From Unio delphinus (Eukaryota; Mollusca; Bivalvia; Unionida; Unionidae): DNA of 64,000 bases. This document shows positions 39,301-44,013 of the stretch, piece by piece (the first letter of the stretch is position 1; each line of letters opens with the position of its first letter). The notes under the pieces are model-generated. The model did no database searches, was not told the origin of the DNA, and worked only from the letters and a program-made list of their open reading frames with translations. Both the position numbers and the translations under genes were made by a program. The stretch spans positions 5,072,001-5,136,000 of the forward strand of contig JAQISU010000115.1 of NCBI GenBank assembly GCA_029339505.1, read 5' to 3'.

Positions 39301-39553
39301 TACTTGCTCAAGTCATACATTAGATAAGTTCTTTGATTGCTACATTGAAATGCAGGACTTTAGTCTCTTGTCTGACGTGTGCAGATACATTATCATCACT
39401 TTTTCTATTTTTTACAGGGAGGGCATAATTCAAGCCAGTACTATTGGGGCAGATGGACGACCCACTCCTATCTCACATGTGTTGGAGCTAACTGACCAAG
39501 CAGGTGCTGATATGCCTGGGACAACACATGGCTCAGATTCAGAACCTGATTAA
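3061..39553 (+). CDS. RIC8A: Ric-8 (synembryn) G-alpha chaperone/GEF, C-terminal half, 7 exons
   Basis: Joined exons 3061-3232, 6933-7031, 12168-12232, 16259-16341, 18440-18587, 29124-29243 and 39418-39553 give 822 nt in frame after one leading base: 273 codons and a TAA stop. All introns are GT-AG and phases agree at each junction. Diagnostic stretches are [56 protein letters not shown] and the acidic end GSDSEPD, which line up in order with vertebrate RIC8A/RIC8B (about 530 residues). Known role: Ric-8 folds nascent G-alpha subunits and promotes GDP release, acting in the cytosol and at the plasma membrane and in mitotic spindle orientation. The N-terminal armadillo-like part is outside the window. 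The acidic [11 protein letters not shown] segment matches the region phosphorylated by CK2 in vertebrate Ric-8A. Whether the single invertebrate gene is called RIC8A or RIC8B is convention. Confidence 0.95.
3379..3561 (+). mobile_element. MITE fragment related to the copy at 26550-26770
   Basis: Shares 'tatagtct', 'cccgtttgtttgtacccc', 'cattgatttataattt' and 'gaatgtgaccag'-like blocks in the same order with the 26.5-kb copy. The right terminal inverted repeat is missing or too diverged to see. Confidence 0.65.
3875..4200 (+). mobile_element. tRNA-derived SINE (family B), complete with target duplication
   Basis: A 326-bp element with an A box 'tagcctagtgg' near 3886 and a B box 'gttcgatcc' at 3930-3938, so the head is tRNA-like. 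The body contains 'gccatgtcataccaaagac' and the tail is (AAAC)n. The 10-bp sequence 'acctatttgc' is found on both sides (3865-3874 and 4201-4210), a direct target-site duplication that fixes both ends. A 5'-truncated relative lies at 30007-30205. Confidence 0.9.
4380..4494 (+). repeat. Minisatellite 'gggtattggaagcatgattgg', left part
   Basis: A few imperfect copies, interrupted at 4495 by the Tigger-like element and resuming at 5812. A stray copy also lies at about 3335-3365. Confidence 0.75.
4495..5811. mobile_element. Tigger/pogo-like DNA transposon, non-autonomous
   Basis: A 1317-bp element starting CAGTGGGACCCC and ending GGGGTCCCACTG, flanked by TA on both sides (4493-4494, 5812-5813). 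The terminal inverted repeat runs about 22 bp with one or two mismatches and is followed by subterminal 'gctataaccc' repeats. TA duplication and CAGTGG ends are the pogo/Tigger pattern of the mariner superfamily. No transposase frame is evident, so it is a deletion derivative or decayed copy. It sits exactly inside a minisatellite unit. Confidence 0.88.
5812..5999 (+). repeat. Minisatellite 'gggtattggaagcatgattgg', right part
   Basis: Continuation of the array broken by the Tigger-like insertion; about four imperfect copies of 36-40 bp. Confidence 0.75.
6300..6790 (+). repeat. ~33-bp minisatellite 'gattggttaaaattagatgta'
   Basis: About 14 imperfect copies, lying shortly upstream of the acceptor at 6933. 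The open frame at 6529-6738 is only this repeat read in one phase. Confidence 0.85.
6933..7031 (+). CDS. RIC8A: Ric-8 exon
   Basis: Acceptor 'tcttccag' and donor 'gtaggt', phase 0 on both sides, 33 codons. Reads [13 protein letters not shown] then [14 protein letters not shown], matching the vertebrate stretch that ends R-K-F-L-K just before VLPPL. Confidence 0.92.
7619..7866 (+). mobile_element. tRNA-derived SINE (family A)
   Basis: Begins 'gggccccaagtggt', has 'tggtctaaagcgctc' as an A-box-like block, 'gggtttgagtc' as a B-box-like block, the body 'cttgccagtagcttct', 'atactggccgccatg' and 'ctgaaaaatggcgttaaac', and a tail of AAC repeats. It is inserted in the 15-bp array. Confidence 0.88.
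8257..8496 (+). mobile_element. tRNA-derived SINE (family A)
   Basis: Same order of blocks as the copy at 7619, with 'gtggtctaaagtgctctcc' at the head and an (AAC)n tail. It is inserted in the same array and the same direction. Confidence 0.88.
9724..9904 (+). mobile_element. tRNA-derived SINE (family A), 3'-truncated
   Basis: Its B box 'gggttcgagtc' is the closest to the tRNA consensus of all the copies. It stops after 'caccgttaatactg', where the 15-bp array resumes at 'ttgtacc', so the 3' tail is lost. Confidence 0.85.
10284..10336. repeat. (AAT)n microsatellite
   Basis: About 16 AAT triplets in the intron, preceded by a short TTA run. Confidence 0.95.
10337..11395. other. Intron, nothing recognised
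   Basis: About 1 kb of AT-rich sequence with no exon, repeat or transposon that I recognise. A short 'ccttaaccctaacccc' near 10985 resembles telomeric sequence but is not repeated. Confidence 0.4.
11400..12060 (+). repeat. 56-57 bp minisatellite, about 11 copies
   Basis: The unit contains 'cttgtacatctgtcagtcac' and 'cagtgttaggttatcaaat'. The array ends about 110 bp before the exon at 12168. Confidence 0.9.
12168..12232 (+). CDS. RIC8A: Ric-8 exon
   Basis: Acceptor 'gttttag' and donor 'gtaaat', enters in phase 0 and leaves in phase 2. Reads [16 protein letters not shown] then ETLRN. The VLPPL(R/K)D motif is strongly conserved in the family. Confidence 0.92.
12233..13532. other. Intron with weak ~120-bp periodicity
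   Basis: Phrases like 'gttactaaaaatag', 'ttgatctg' and 'aagcatcctggcatgaagcc' recur irregularly, suggesting an old, strongly diverged tandem or dispersed repeat. No coding sequence is supported. Confidence 0.4.
13533..14340 (+). repeat. ~122-bp minisatellite, seven copies
   Basis: Unit starts at 13533, 13657, 13778, 13901, 14024, 14141 and 14262 (spacing 117-124 bp) with 'gttattttgtgtgaagcaag' and 'tatccaacatggactgatcc'. The copies are very similar to each other, so the array is young or homogenised. Confidence 0.92.
14554..15734 (+). mobile_element. piggyBac-like transposon, internally deleted
   Basis: Flanked by TTAA at 14554-14557 and 15731-15734. The body of 1173 bp begins CCCTTTAGCTAC and ends as the inverted repeat of CCCTTTAGTTAC. 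TTAA duplication with CCC-ends is specific to piggyBac. Part of a transposase N-terminus is still readable between about 14950 and 15231. The catalytic DDD core is absent, so it can only have moved using enzyme supplied by another copy. Confidence 0.9.
14950..15231 (+). pseudogene. piggyBac transposase N-terminal remnant
   Basis: One + frame reads [16 protein letters not shown], then [16 protein letters not shown], then a stretch ending [14 protein letters not shown] and a TGA at 15229. Acidic, serine-rich N-termini followed by a short F-rich segment are usual for piggyBac transposases. An in-frame stop sits upstream (about 14972) and no catalytic domain follows. Assignment rests on the surrounding TTAA/CCC ends more than on the protein. 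Confidence 0.6.
15886..16135 (+). repeat. 28-bp minisatellite, about 9 copies
   Basis: Unit 'tgtccttgacatgagtaatc' plus 'tgtcaata', ending about 120 bp before the exon at 16259. Confidence 0.88.
16259..16341 (+). CDS. RIC8A: Ric-8 exon
   Basis: Acceptor 'cttttcag' and donor 'gtgatt' (a weak donor). Phase 2 in, phase 1 out. Reads [16 protein letters not shown] then [12 protein letters not shown], matching the vertebrate helix that ends L-F-V-L-C. Confidence 0.92.
16400..17065 (+). repeat. ~47-bp minisatellite, about 13 copies
   Basis: Unit 'tatatctcacttggaccta' plus 'atgtaaacataataccag', with length variation in a T-run. The array begins about 60 bp after the 'gtgatt' donor at 16342. Confidence 0.9.
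17400..17700 (+). repeat. ~44-bp relative of the 47-bp minisatellite
   Basis: Units carry 'cactttgaactcaaggtaaa' and 'cataatactggaagtgcc'. The shared 'taaacataatac' core suggests that this array and the 16.4-kb array descend from one repeat. Confidence 0.8.
18180..18400 (+). repeat. Three tandem ~75-85 bp units
   Basis: Each unit contains 'ccctactgaagatcccctgt' and 'aactcagatttggtt'. The last unit ends about 40 bp upstream of the exon at 18440. Confidence 0.8.
18440..18587 (+). CDS. RIC8A: Ric-8 exon with KYTGYGN core and acidic CK2-type region
   Basis: Acceptor 'cattacag' and donor 'gtgagt', phase 1 in, phase 2 out. It encodes [18 protein letters not shown], then NRGLMLGG, then the acidic [12 protein letters not shown]. 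The first part is the most conserved signature of the family. The acidic part corresponds to the CK2-phosphorylated segment needed for full activity in vertebrate Ric-8A. Confidence 0.95.
18930..19044 (+). mobile_element. SINE family A, 3' part only
   Basis: A run of G's is followed by 'attctggccaccatgtctag', 'actgagaaatgg' and an AAC tail. Only the tail half of the family A sequence is recognisable. Confidence 0.6.
19052..19312 (+). repeat. 35-bp minisatellite, about 7 copies
   Basis: Unit 'gtgctgtgggagactggtcg' plus 'caagatgacataata'. The hAT-type MITE at 19313 is inserted into its last unit. Open frames on the opposite strand are artefacts of the repeat. Confidence 0.9.
19313..19519. mobile_element. 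hAT-type MITE (CAGGGGTGGCAACCT ends)
   Basis: The left end CAGGGGTGGCAACCT matches the inverted right end CAGGGATTAGCAACCT. CAGGG ends are typical of hAT elements. The 8 bp on either side agree at only 5 positions, so the target duplication has decayed. Length 207 bp, no coding capacity. Confidence 0.75.
19560..19930 (+). other. Intron with a short unassigned open frame
   Basis: The frame at 19607-19846 has a Cys-containing start ([16 protein letters not shown]) that might be a worn piece of a transposon-encoded zinc-binding protein, but I cannot identify it. No splice evidence. Confidence 0.25.
19950..20135 (+). mobile_element. SINE family A, diverged
   Basis: Has 'gaggttcaagtctcagg' as a B-box-like block, 'gtacatgagaaagcctgtc', 'atactggccaccatgtatag' and an AAC/AAT tail. 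Confidence 0.75.
20322..21289 (-). mobile_element. RTE-like LINE 1, 3' portion with (ATG)n tail
   Basis: Read on the - strand from 21285 it starts VGVRQGCLL, the box of reverse transcriptase just before the catalytic Y/F-x-D-D motif. It continues with fragments equivalent to [24 protein letters not shown] and RKLKWYGHV, then a C-terminal Arg/Lys-rich tail. Many stops and frameshifts interrupt it. It ends in (ATG)n at 20322-20378. A short tandem-repeat tail instead of poly(A) is usual for RTE-type LINEs. The upstream parts of this same element are at 25070-25255 and 27573-27850. Confidence 0.88.
21290..25069 (-). mobile_element. RTE-like LINE 2, nearly full length, inserted in LINE 1
   Basis: A 3.8-kb element with a GC-richer 5' leader (about 24540-25069), one ORF with endonuclease and reverse transcriptase, and an (ATG)n 3' tail at 21290-21330. 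The 4-bp sequence GACA (TGTC on the - strand) lies at both edges (21286-21289 and 25070-25073). Removing the element and one copy restores the reverse-transcriptase reading of LINE 1 exactly across the junction (PTV before, GVRQGC after). Its boundaries are therefore unusually secure. Confidence 0.92.
21367..24537 (-). pseudogene. LINE 2 ORF: APE endonuclease, reverse transcriptase, PHD-like zinc finger; lightly broken
   Basis: The frame opens at 24537. Residues about 55-300 are an endonuclease/exonuclease/phosphatase domain: [38 protein letters not shown] and QHKLVACD hold the catalytic Asn, Glu, Tyr, Asp and His. The reverse transcriptase follows: [36 protein letters not shown] and LLYADDL, with both catalytic Asp sites present. 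Next comes a C4HC3-type zinc finger (Cys spacing C-x2-C-x10-C-x2-C-x4-H-x2-C-x14-C-x2-C, about 22030-22165) and a C-terminal region with [11 protein letters not shown] and RMRWLGH. Lesions: a TGA at 22564-22566 where related elements have Arg after AFD (a likely CGA to TGA change), a frameshift near 22250, and another near 22005. The element is inactive but recent. The clade name (RTE or Proto2) is inferred. Confidence 0.92.
25070..25255 (-). mobile_element. RTE-like LINE 1, middle segment
   Basis: The - strand reads [14 protein letters not shown], the A box of reverse transcriptase, and runs to GDWFQPTV at 25070. It is bounded on one side by LINE 2 and on the other by the hAT element, and is continuous in meaning with 20322-21289 and 27573-27850. 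Confidence 0.88.
25953..26312 (+). pseudogene. hAT-type transposase N-terminal remnant
   Basis: Contains [18 protein letters not shown] and [16 protein letters not shown], the start typical of BED-like N-terminal domains in animal hAT transposases (F-N-x-x-W-L-x-x-x-x-x-x-x-W). The second Cys and the later His residues of the zinc site are not convincingly present, and the frame soon loses similarity. The full family protein would be several hundred residues longer. Confidence 0.65.
26550..26770. mobile_element. 221-bp MITE with TATAGT ends, nested in the hAT element
   Basis: The left end TATAGTCTGACTATA and the inverted right end TATAGTTTAACTATA match, followed by shared CCCGTTTGTTT on both arms. 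A partial copy lies at 3379-3561. TA-type ends suggest a mariner-like source; no coding capacity. Confidence 0.8.
26914..27253 (+). pseudogene. hAT-type transposase C-terminal remnant (coiled coil)
   Basis: After an in-frame stop near 27020, the frame reads [20 protein letters not shown], then [18 protein letters not shown] and ends EEKRKQI at 27253. Lys/Glu-rich heptads with the S-N-(A/S)-L-R-R-x-A-K-E pattern are found at the C-terminal end of many animal hAT-like proteins. It is separated from its N-terminal part by non-coding sequence and a MITE. Confidence 0.65.
27573..27850 (-). mobile_element. RTE-like LINE 1, 5' segment
   Basis: The - strand reads [44 protein letters not shown] and [12 protein letters not shown] up to 27573, then resumes as YHVFIDF at 25255 after the hAT insertion. 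These are the finger and early palm motifs of reverse transcriptase. No endonuclease domain is found further 5', so the element is 5'-truncated near 27850. Confidence 0.88.
27915..28142 (+). repeat. Three 76-bp tandem copies
   Basis: Copies start at 27915, 27991 and 28067 and are nearly identical ('gcaacaaataaagacacatt', 'gaagctaaaaggatgatcag'). Confidence 0.92.
28195..28530 (+). repeat. Seven 48-bp copies, virtually identical
   Basis: Unit 'atggacatcaagtcatgcca' plus 'atttctcatggtcaataaga' plus 'tgattaca'. Because 48 is a multiple of 3, one frame on each strand is open through the whole array. The identity of the copies points to recent expansion. Confidence 0.95.
28560..29120. other. Intron, nothing recognised
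   Basis: Single-copy AT-rich sequence leading into the acceptor at 29123. Confidence 0.4.
29124..29243 (+). CDS. RIC8A: Ric-8 exon with triplicated 5' splice site
   Basis: Acceptor 'gtcttcag', phase 2. Encodes [16 protein letters not shown], then [15 protein letters not shown] and VIDKLH. The donor 'cacag/gtatgc' is used at 29244 in the conservative model. The segment around it is repeated three times with a 36-bp period, creating equal donors at 29244, 29280 and 29316, all phase 2 and free of stops. Use of the later donors would add [16 protein letters not shown] 12-residue blocks once or twice. Confidence 0.92.
29222..29332 (+). repeat. 36-bp triplication across the Ric-8 exon/intron border
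   Basis: Three identical copies start at 29222, 29258 and 29294. Each contains the exon end 'gataagttacacag' and the donor 'gtatgc'. It therefore duplicates both coding sequence and splice site. Confidence 0.97.
29400..30000. other. Intron, nothing recognised
   Basis: AT-rich sequence; the open frame at 29688-29876 on the - strand has no recognisable motif. Confidence 0.4.
30007..30205 (+). mobile_element. SINE family B, truncated at both ends
   Basis: Matches the 3875-4200 copy from 'ggtcatgagttcgatccc' (here 'ggttatgggttggaacc') through 'gtcataccaaagacttg', 'gcattaagagtttagtg' and 'gtcaggataatgtgac', then ends near 'gtctgtggcatg'. Confidence 0.8.
30613..30945. mobile_element. 287-bp unidentified insertion flanked by 23-bp direct repeats
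   Basis: The 23-bp sequence starting 'tataaagctata' and ending 'taattcc' occurs at 30613-30635 and 30923-30945 with no mismatch. The 287 bp between is of unknown origin, with no inverted ends and no poly(A). It could be a retrotransposed insert with a long target duplication, or the direct repeats may be chance AT-rich duplication. Confidence 0.5.
31170..31945 (+). repeat. 30-bp minisatellite, about 26 copies
   Basis: Unit 'acaaaaacatgcttattttg' plus 'tacaaatgtt', degenerating to 'acaaacacatgtctattttg' toward the right. Long open frames in two + phases are translation of this repeat. The same family resumes at 37215-37690. Confidence 0.92.
32520..33172. mobile_element. 653-bp terminal-inverted-repeat element, copy 1
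   Basis: Starts GGGGGCGCTCACCAG and ends as the inverse of AGGTGGCGCTCTACAG, so the ends are inverted repeats. TA lies outside both ends if the first base is taken as A at 32519. It differs from the copy at 35974-36626 at only three positions that I can find. An older copy lies at 44014-44642. No protein domain recognised inside. Confidence 0.82.
34090..34284 (+). other. Unassigned stop-free segment, possibly decayed coding DNA
   Basis: A 64-codon frame containing [17 protein letters not shown], then [14 protein letters not shown], then [14 protein letters not shown]. Its composition is more protein-like than the surroundings, and further fragments follow in other frames (for example a Cys-rich piece near 34460-34540). 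It lies between the two 653-bp repeats. I do not recognise the protein. Confidence 0.3.
35226..35497 (-). pseudogene. HNH-endonuclease-like zinc-binding segment, frameshifted
   Basis: The - frame from 35497 reads [17 protein letters not shown], then LAHRLRFYV, then [11 protein letters not shown] and a stop. Shifting frame at about 35279 gives [16 protein letters not shown]. This order (C-x2-C-x-W-x-G, G-Y-G, A-H-R-L, V-S-H-x-C-H, then H-L-x-L-E-P and N) is the pattern of the zinc-binding His-Me/HNH homing-endonuclease family (Pfam zf-His_Me_endon type), where the His of VSH and the later H and N form the active site. The segment lacks a few residues around the shift, so it is a broken copy. 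It sits between two 653-bp repeats and about 480 bp from copy 2. Family membership is a pattern match by eye. Confidence 0.65.
35974..36626. mobile_element. 653-bp terminal-inverted-repeat element, copy 2
   Basis: Same length and orientation as copy 1, with three substitutions seen (G/A, A/G, G/A). The ends are GGGGGCGCTC and GAGCGCCACCT. Flanks differ from those of copy 1, so the similarity stops sharply at the element edges. Confidence 0.85.
36627..37214. other. Intron, nothing recognised
   Basis: Single-copy sequence; the open frame at 36832-37059 has no recognisable motif. Confidence 0.4.
37215..37690 (+). repeat. 30-bp minisatellite, second block
   Basis: Units such as 'acaaacacatgcctattttg' plus 'tacaaacatt', the same family as 31170-31945 and closest to its right end. 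Copies here are more diverged in length. Confidence 0.88.
37830..38495 (+). repeat. 27-bp minisatellite, about 22 copies
   Basis: Unit 'ccacctaattcaaatacact' plus 'agtatag', with 'acagtc' and 'acaggca' variants and two short interruptions ('gactaacatatggaacattt'). Confidence 0.92.
38549..38795 (-). mobile_element. SINE family A relative, reverse orientation
   Basis: Read on the + strand it has 'ttgcacatattaggctatac', 'atggcagcca', 'ggaggaagaat' and 'accacccaggggcc', the reverse complement order of family A. Its tRNA-like head lies at 38760-38795. Confidence 0.7.
38760..38998 (+). repeat. 77-bp tandem repeat seeded by the SINE head
   Basis: 'caaccacccaggggcctcat' recurs at 38774, 38851 and 38928, each followed by 'gtgaatttacactgttgagt'. 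The first unit is the head of the reverse SINE, so the SINE border has been tandemly amplified. Confidence 0.85.
39418..39553 (+). CDS. RIC8A: Ric-8 terminal coding exon
   Basis: Acceptor 'ttttacag'. The first base completes an Arg codon from either of the upstream donors; the exon then reads [15 protein letters not shown] and ends THGSDSEPD before TAA at 39551-39553. The acidic end resembles the SDPDSDPD end of vertebrate RIC8A. The stop is followed within a few bases by an 88-bp tandem repeat. Confidence 0.93.
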
Positions 39554-39556
39554 AGT

Positions 39557-39783
39557 GAGCCTGCAGACTCCACAGAGAACTACTTGCTACAGTTTTCTGT
39601 TTTCAAGATTCGTCCTGGAATTATGTTAGCTACAAGATTTAATTGAACCTGCAGGCTCCACAGAGAACTACTTGCTACAGTTTTCTGTTTTCAAGATTCG
39701 TCCTGGAATTATGTTAGCTACAAGATTTAATTGAACCTGCAGGCTCCACAGAGAACTACTTGCTACAGTTTTCTGTTTTCAAG
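39557..39783 (+). repeat. 88-bp repeat in the Ric-8 3' UTR, 2.6 copies
   Basis: Copies start at 39557, 39645 and 39733, carrying 'cctgcaggctccacagagaa' and 'ctgttttcaagattcgtcct'. It begins 4 bp after the stop codon. Confidence 0.93.
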
Positions 39784-41095
39784 ACAGAATTAATATCATG
39801 TCACTCCAAGTAATGGATTGCTTTCATCCACAAGGTCAAGTCTCTAAAAACACTGCGGTTGGAAATTATTATGAATTAACTGAGAACAAACCTTAACTGC
39901 TACACATTTTCTTGCATCAAGAACCTATGATGAGAGTAAAATCTGCTTTGATAGCAATATGTGTTGCCATTTTTTGCTGCTAATTAGAGAAATGTTTAAT
40001 ATTTTGTCTGCCTTTAGTCCTAAATGAGCTGTTTAGATAGCTTTGTGTAGGTTAAGCAGTCAGAGTCCTGTAATCACTATCATTGTCCACAAACTATGAA
40101 ATCGACAAGGCATTCCTTGAAATTTTAACCTTTTTTTTTATTGTTCCATCTACCAGTCTCAATATTTTGAGTGTTTTCCTAGCACAAGGATGAAAATTGA
40201 TAGAAAAAGACATTTGTAGATTTGCAGACAATAACCAGGTGTCTTGTCTAGTAATGATGAAACATTTATTGATTAAGAACCAATGAGATCAGAATGAAGA
40301 TTTATTGCTGTAGAGAGCATTTAATGTTCTTGTAATCTTATTGGAGCTGTTCACTAAATTAGTTAGTTATAAGGGACATTATGAGGTTAGCAGTCAGACT
40401 ATTACAACATGTTCTGGTATTTCAAAACCTCTTAATTTCTTCACTTGACTGGGTTAAATATATCAGATTATTATATTGTTGTATTGTCTTTTAAATGATT
40501 CTGCTATATCTGTACAGAGGCATTTATTGCATCAGCTTCTGGGGTAGCTTTCTGTTCAGTGTTGAAAAAGGTATGTGGAGGCAGAGGGGGTGGTCTATTT
40601 AGTGTTTAAGAAAGTTGGTGGGGTCTTCTTACAGTATTAAAACAGGTTGGGGAGGAGGGATTCAGTTTATTGTTGAAGACATTTGTGGGGGCTTCTATTC
40701 AGTATTGAAGAAGTTTGGTGGGGTTCAGTGTTGAAGAAAGTTGGTGAGGGCTTTTATTGATTGTTGAAGAAAGTTGATGTGGACTTCTGTTCAATGTTGA
40801 TGAAAGTTGATGATGACTTCTGTTCCTTTTTGAAAAACATTGGAAGCAATAGAGAGCTTCCTACAGGAATGGTTAAGACAGGCCCCAAAGCCTGTGTTTC
40901 ATCTAAAAGAAATAGCGATGAGAGAGAGGAGAGTGAAGACTAGTGGCAACCAAGATTGTTTCTGATGATTTGTATATTTGAGGATTTGTCATTGTTACTT
41001 ATTATAATAAGTAATCCTAAAAACACAAGATAAAAATAACAACTGTATTATATTTGATTGAGCTTAATAGAGCCTGTGTTGGGGTTGGCAATATG
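39784..41095 (+). other. Probable Ric-8 3' UTR and downstream DNA
   Basis: No exon recognised. Around 40560-40850 there are several imperfect ~34-bp copies of 'ttgaagaaagttggtggggg'. I did not find an AATAAA between the stop and about 41900 by eye, so the poly(A) site is unplaced. Confidence 0.35.
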
Positions 41096-41099
41096 ACTT

Positions 41100-41885
41100 T
41101 ACCAGCATTAACATAAGAATTTATTAACATTAACAGACATGAGGAACGGCATAAATAATATGATAAAGACATGAGGACTGACATTAACAATATGATACTG
41201 ACATGAGGACTGGCATTAACAATATGATAAAGACATGAGGACCAACATAAATAATATGATAAAGACATGAGGACTGACATTAACAATATGATACAGACAT
41301 GAGGACTGGCATTAACAATATGATACAGACACGAGGACTGACATTAACAATATGATACAGACATGAGGACTGACATTAACAATATGATACAGACATGAGG
41401 ACTGGCATTAACAATATGATACAGACACAAGGACTGACATTAACAATATGATACAGACATGAGGACTGACATTAACAATATGATACAGACATGAGGACTG
41501 GCATTAACAATATGATACAGACACAAGGACTGACATTAACAATATGATACAGACATGAGGACTGACATTAACATATGATACAGACATGAGGACTGGCATT
41601 AACAATATGATACAGACATGAGGACTGACATTAACATATGATACAGACACAAGGACTGACATTAACAATATTATACAGACATGAGAACAGATATACCTGC
41701 ATTAACATTATGTTACAGACATGGGCTGGCATTAACAATATGATACAGACATAAGGACTAGCATTAACAAGATGATACAGACATGAGAACTAGCATTAGC
41801 AATATGATACAGACATGAGGGCAGATATACCTACACAATAATATGATACAGACATGAGAACAGATATACCTACATCAGCAATATG
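41100..41885 (+). repeat. 32-bp minisatellite, about 22 copies
   Basis: Unit 'acatgaggactgacattaac' plus 'aatatgatacag'. Confidence 0.92.
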
Positions 41886-42149
41886 GTACATATTCAATAA
41901 TGAGACGATGAATCATGGCAGTGTAATTTAGCATAAATAATGAAAATAAAATCAGATTTATAATACTGTAGTCACAGTGGCAGTTTGTAACACTGTAAAA
42001 TCTGAGAGTAATATTTCTTTGGGAAAAAGGTTGGGGAAGGTTGACTTTCTTTGTACATATTCAGTATATTTCCATGTGGAAGTGAGTTCATATCTTAGCA
42101 CCTGACTACTGGAAAACTACATTTGAATGGCTACTAGCTACATCAGATT

Positions 42150-42475
42150 GAATTATATTGTATTTTATGACATGCTGTGTTATATAATATTTATGACATA
42201 GTATTGCCATTGGACAGTTAGGAATTATGTCATTATCATATAGTATTTTATGACATGCCATTGCTTTTTGACATCTTTAGATACTGTGTTATATAATATT
42301 TATGACATTGTATTGCCAATGGACATTTAGGAATTATGTCATTATCATATAGTATTTTATGACATGCCATTGCATTTTGACATCTTTAGATACTGTGTTG
42401 TATAATATTTATGACATTGTATTGCCAATGGACATTTAGGAATTATGTCATCATCATATAATATTGGACGTTATG
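42150..42475 (+). repeat. ~110-bp tandem repeat, three copies
   Basis: Blocks 'tatgacatgccattg', 'catctttagatactgtgtt' and 'atggacatttaggaattatg' recur with a spacing of about 110 bp. Confidence 0.8.
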
Positions 42476-42794
42476 GAGAGTTATGTCACACTGTGTCATT
42501 TATTATTTATGTGTATATTATGAAGTGTTATATCACTGTATAATATAATATTTATAATATGAGATTTCTTTTTATATCTCATAGAGTTATGTCACATTGT
42601 GCTGCACATTGTATTTATGATCTGACATTGCTGTTTGACATGTCCGAGTGGTATGTCACACAATGTCATAGTTTCTATGACATGACATGAGACTGGTGAA
42701 AAGGAATACAGTGTGCTAAAGCTTGATGCTTCTAACCTACAACTAGGACTATTCCTTTGTAAACTTCTAAGTTTGACCTTTCAGCATCCCTACA

Positions 42795-42985
42795 AAATGA
42801 TCATGAATAATTCATGAACTGTTCTTGAAGGGTTCAAGAAACTGGTTCATGAACCATTCATGAAAGTTCATCAGGTTCATGAACCATTCATGAATGTGCA
42901 TGAACTGAAAATGGTCAATTCATGAAATTATGAATTCATGAACAGTTCATAAAAGTTCACAAATTGGGTCATCATCATTCATGAA
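42795..42985. repeat. Cluster of TTCATGAA palindromes
   Basis: At least ten copies of TTCATGAA or one-base variants in 190 bp, for example 'ggttcatgaaccattcatga'. Each is its own reverse complement, so the region can fold in many ways. Confidence 0.85.
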
Positions 42986-43372
42986 CATATTCATGTCTTC
43001 ATATTAAAAAAGCTGATTATCTGACAAACTCGCAAAAAAATATTTCATCCAGAATCATAAAAAAATGTAGTTGTAGGGGTTTTGAAACAGTAAAATACAT
43101 TATATTATCTAACAAAATGGTATTTAATTTCAAATAAATTTCTAATATTTAAAAGAGAACATGTGAATTGCAATATTTTGTTAAACTCTTCTCTTTTCTT
43201 TGAAAACTTTTGATGAAATATTGGGGCAGTTGTGTTGAATCAACTGTTGAATCATATTTCATCATCCACTGTGGTTTCTCCTGACTTGACTAATCTTTTT
43301 CACAGAGACTGACCAGTCAGATAACTCTTTTGTGAAGATATTCAGGGCCTATAATTTAATCCAATCAGACAC

Positions 43373-43560
43373 ATTGTCACCAACTTTCCCTCTAAGCTGC
43401 GCATGTGCGCGCGCACAGCTGCTCAGCATCTCCGCGCAGCTAGATTGTCAATTTTCGCTCAATCCAACTTTAAATTTTCCTTGTTACCATAATGCTTGCG
43501 CAGTGCAGCAAGCACTGCGCGTACACCTACCATTCGCTTAGAGGGAATGTTGATTGTCAC
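43373..43560. mobile_element. 172-bp hAT-type MITE with 8-bp target duplication
   Basis: Element 43381-43552 begins CAACTTTCCCTCTAAGC and ends as the inverse of CAACATTCCCTCTAAGC. ATTGTCAC is present on both sides (43373-43380, 43553-43560) and fits the hAT preference for T at position 2 and A at position 7. The inside is rich in GCGC/TGCGCA. Confidence 0.92.
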
Positions 43561-44013
43561 TGCTGATATTCTCCATCTGCAACTTAAGATGTTCCATCCA
43601 ATAACTGTTTGGATCTTTGACATTGCTGCAGCAGTCACTATTTAATGTCTCTTCCATCTTGGCCATAGGATCCTCCAGTTTTCAGATTTTCCTCCTTAAC
43701 CTACAAACTTCATCCTCTAATAATTTTACTTTTCTGCTGTCTTATCTGAAAGAAAGATAAAGTTAGTTAATTACAGATAACCTCTGATTAACTTTATCTT
43801 TAGCTTTTAGCACATTATTTTTGTACACCACTTTATTTACTGGAATAATTATGATGCAACTCAAAACTAATTCATCCCTAACACTTAACACACAACTTAT
43901 TGAGCATTTATATAATGGATAATTTTGTCGCCGGCTTTATTTTAACTTAACTTGGAGTTAGATGTTTTAATCAATAAAATATGACATAATTTTTTGACAA
44001 CATAAGTTATAAT

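Noticed and set aside
40761..40943. 60-codon frame ending in an acidic tail, as an extra Ric-8 exon
   Set aside because: The Ric-8 stop at 39551 follows a well-matched C-terminus, and the frame begins inside an imperfect repeat with no acceptor evidence.
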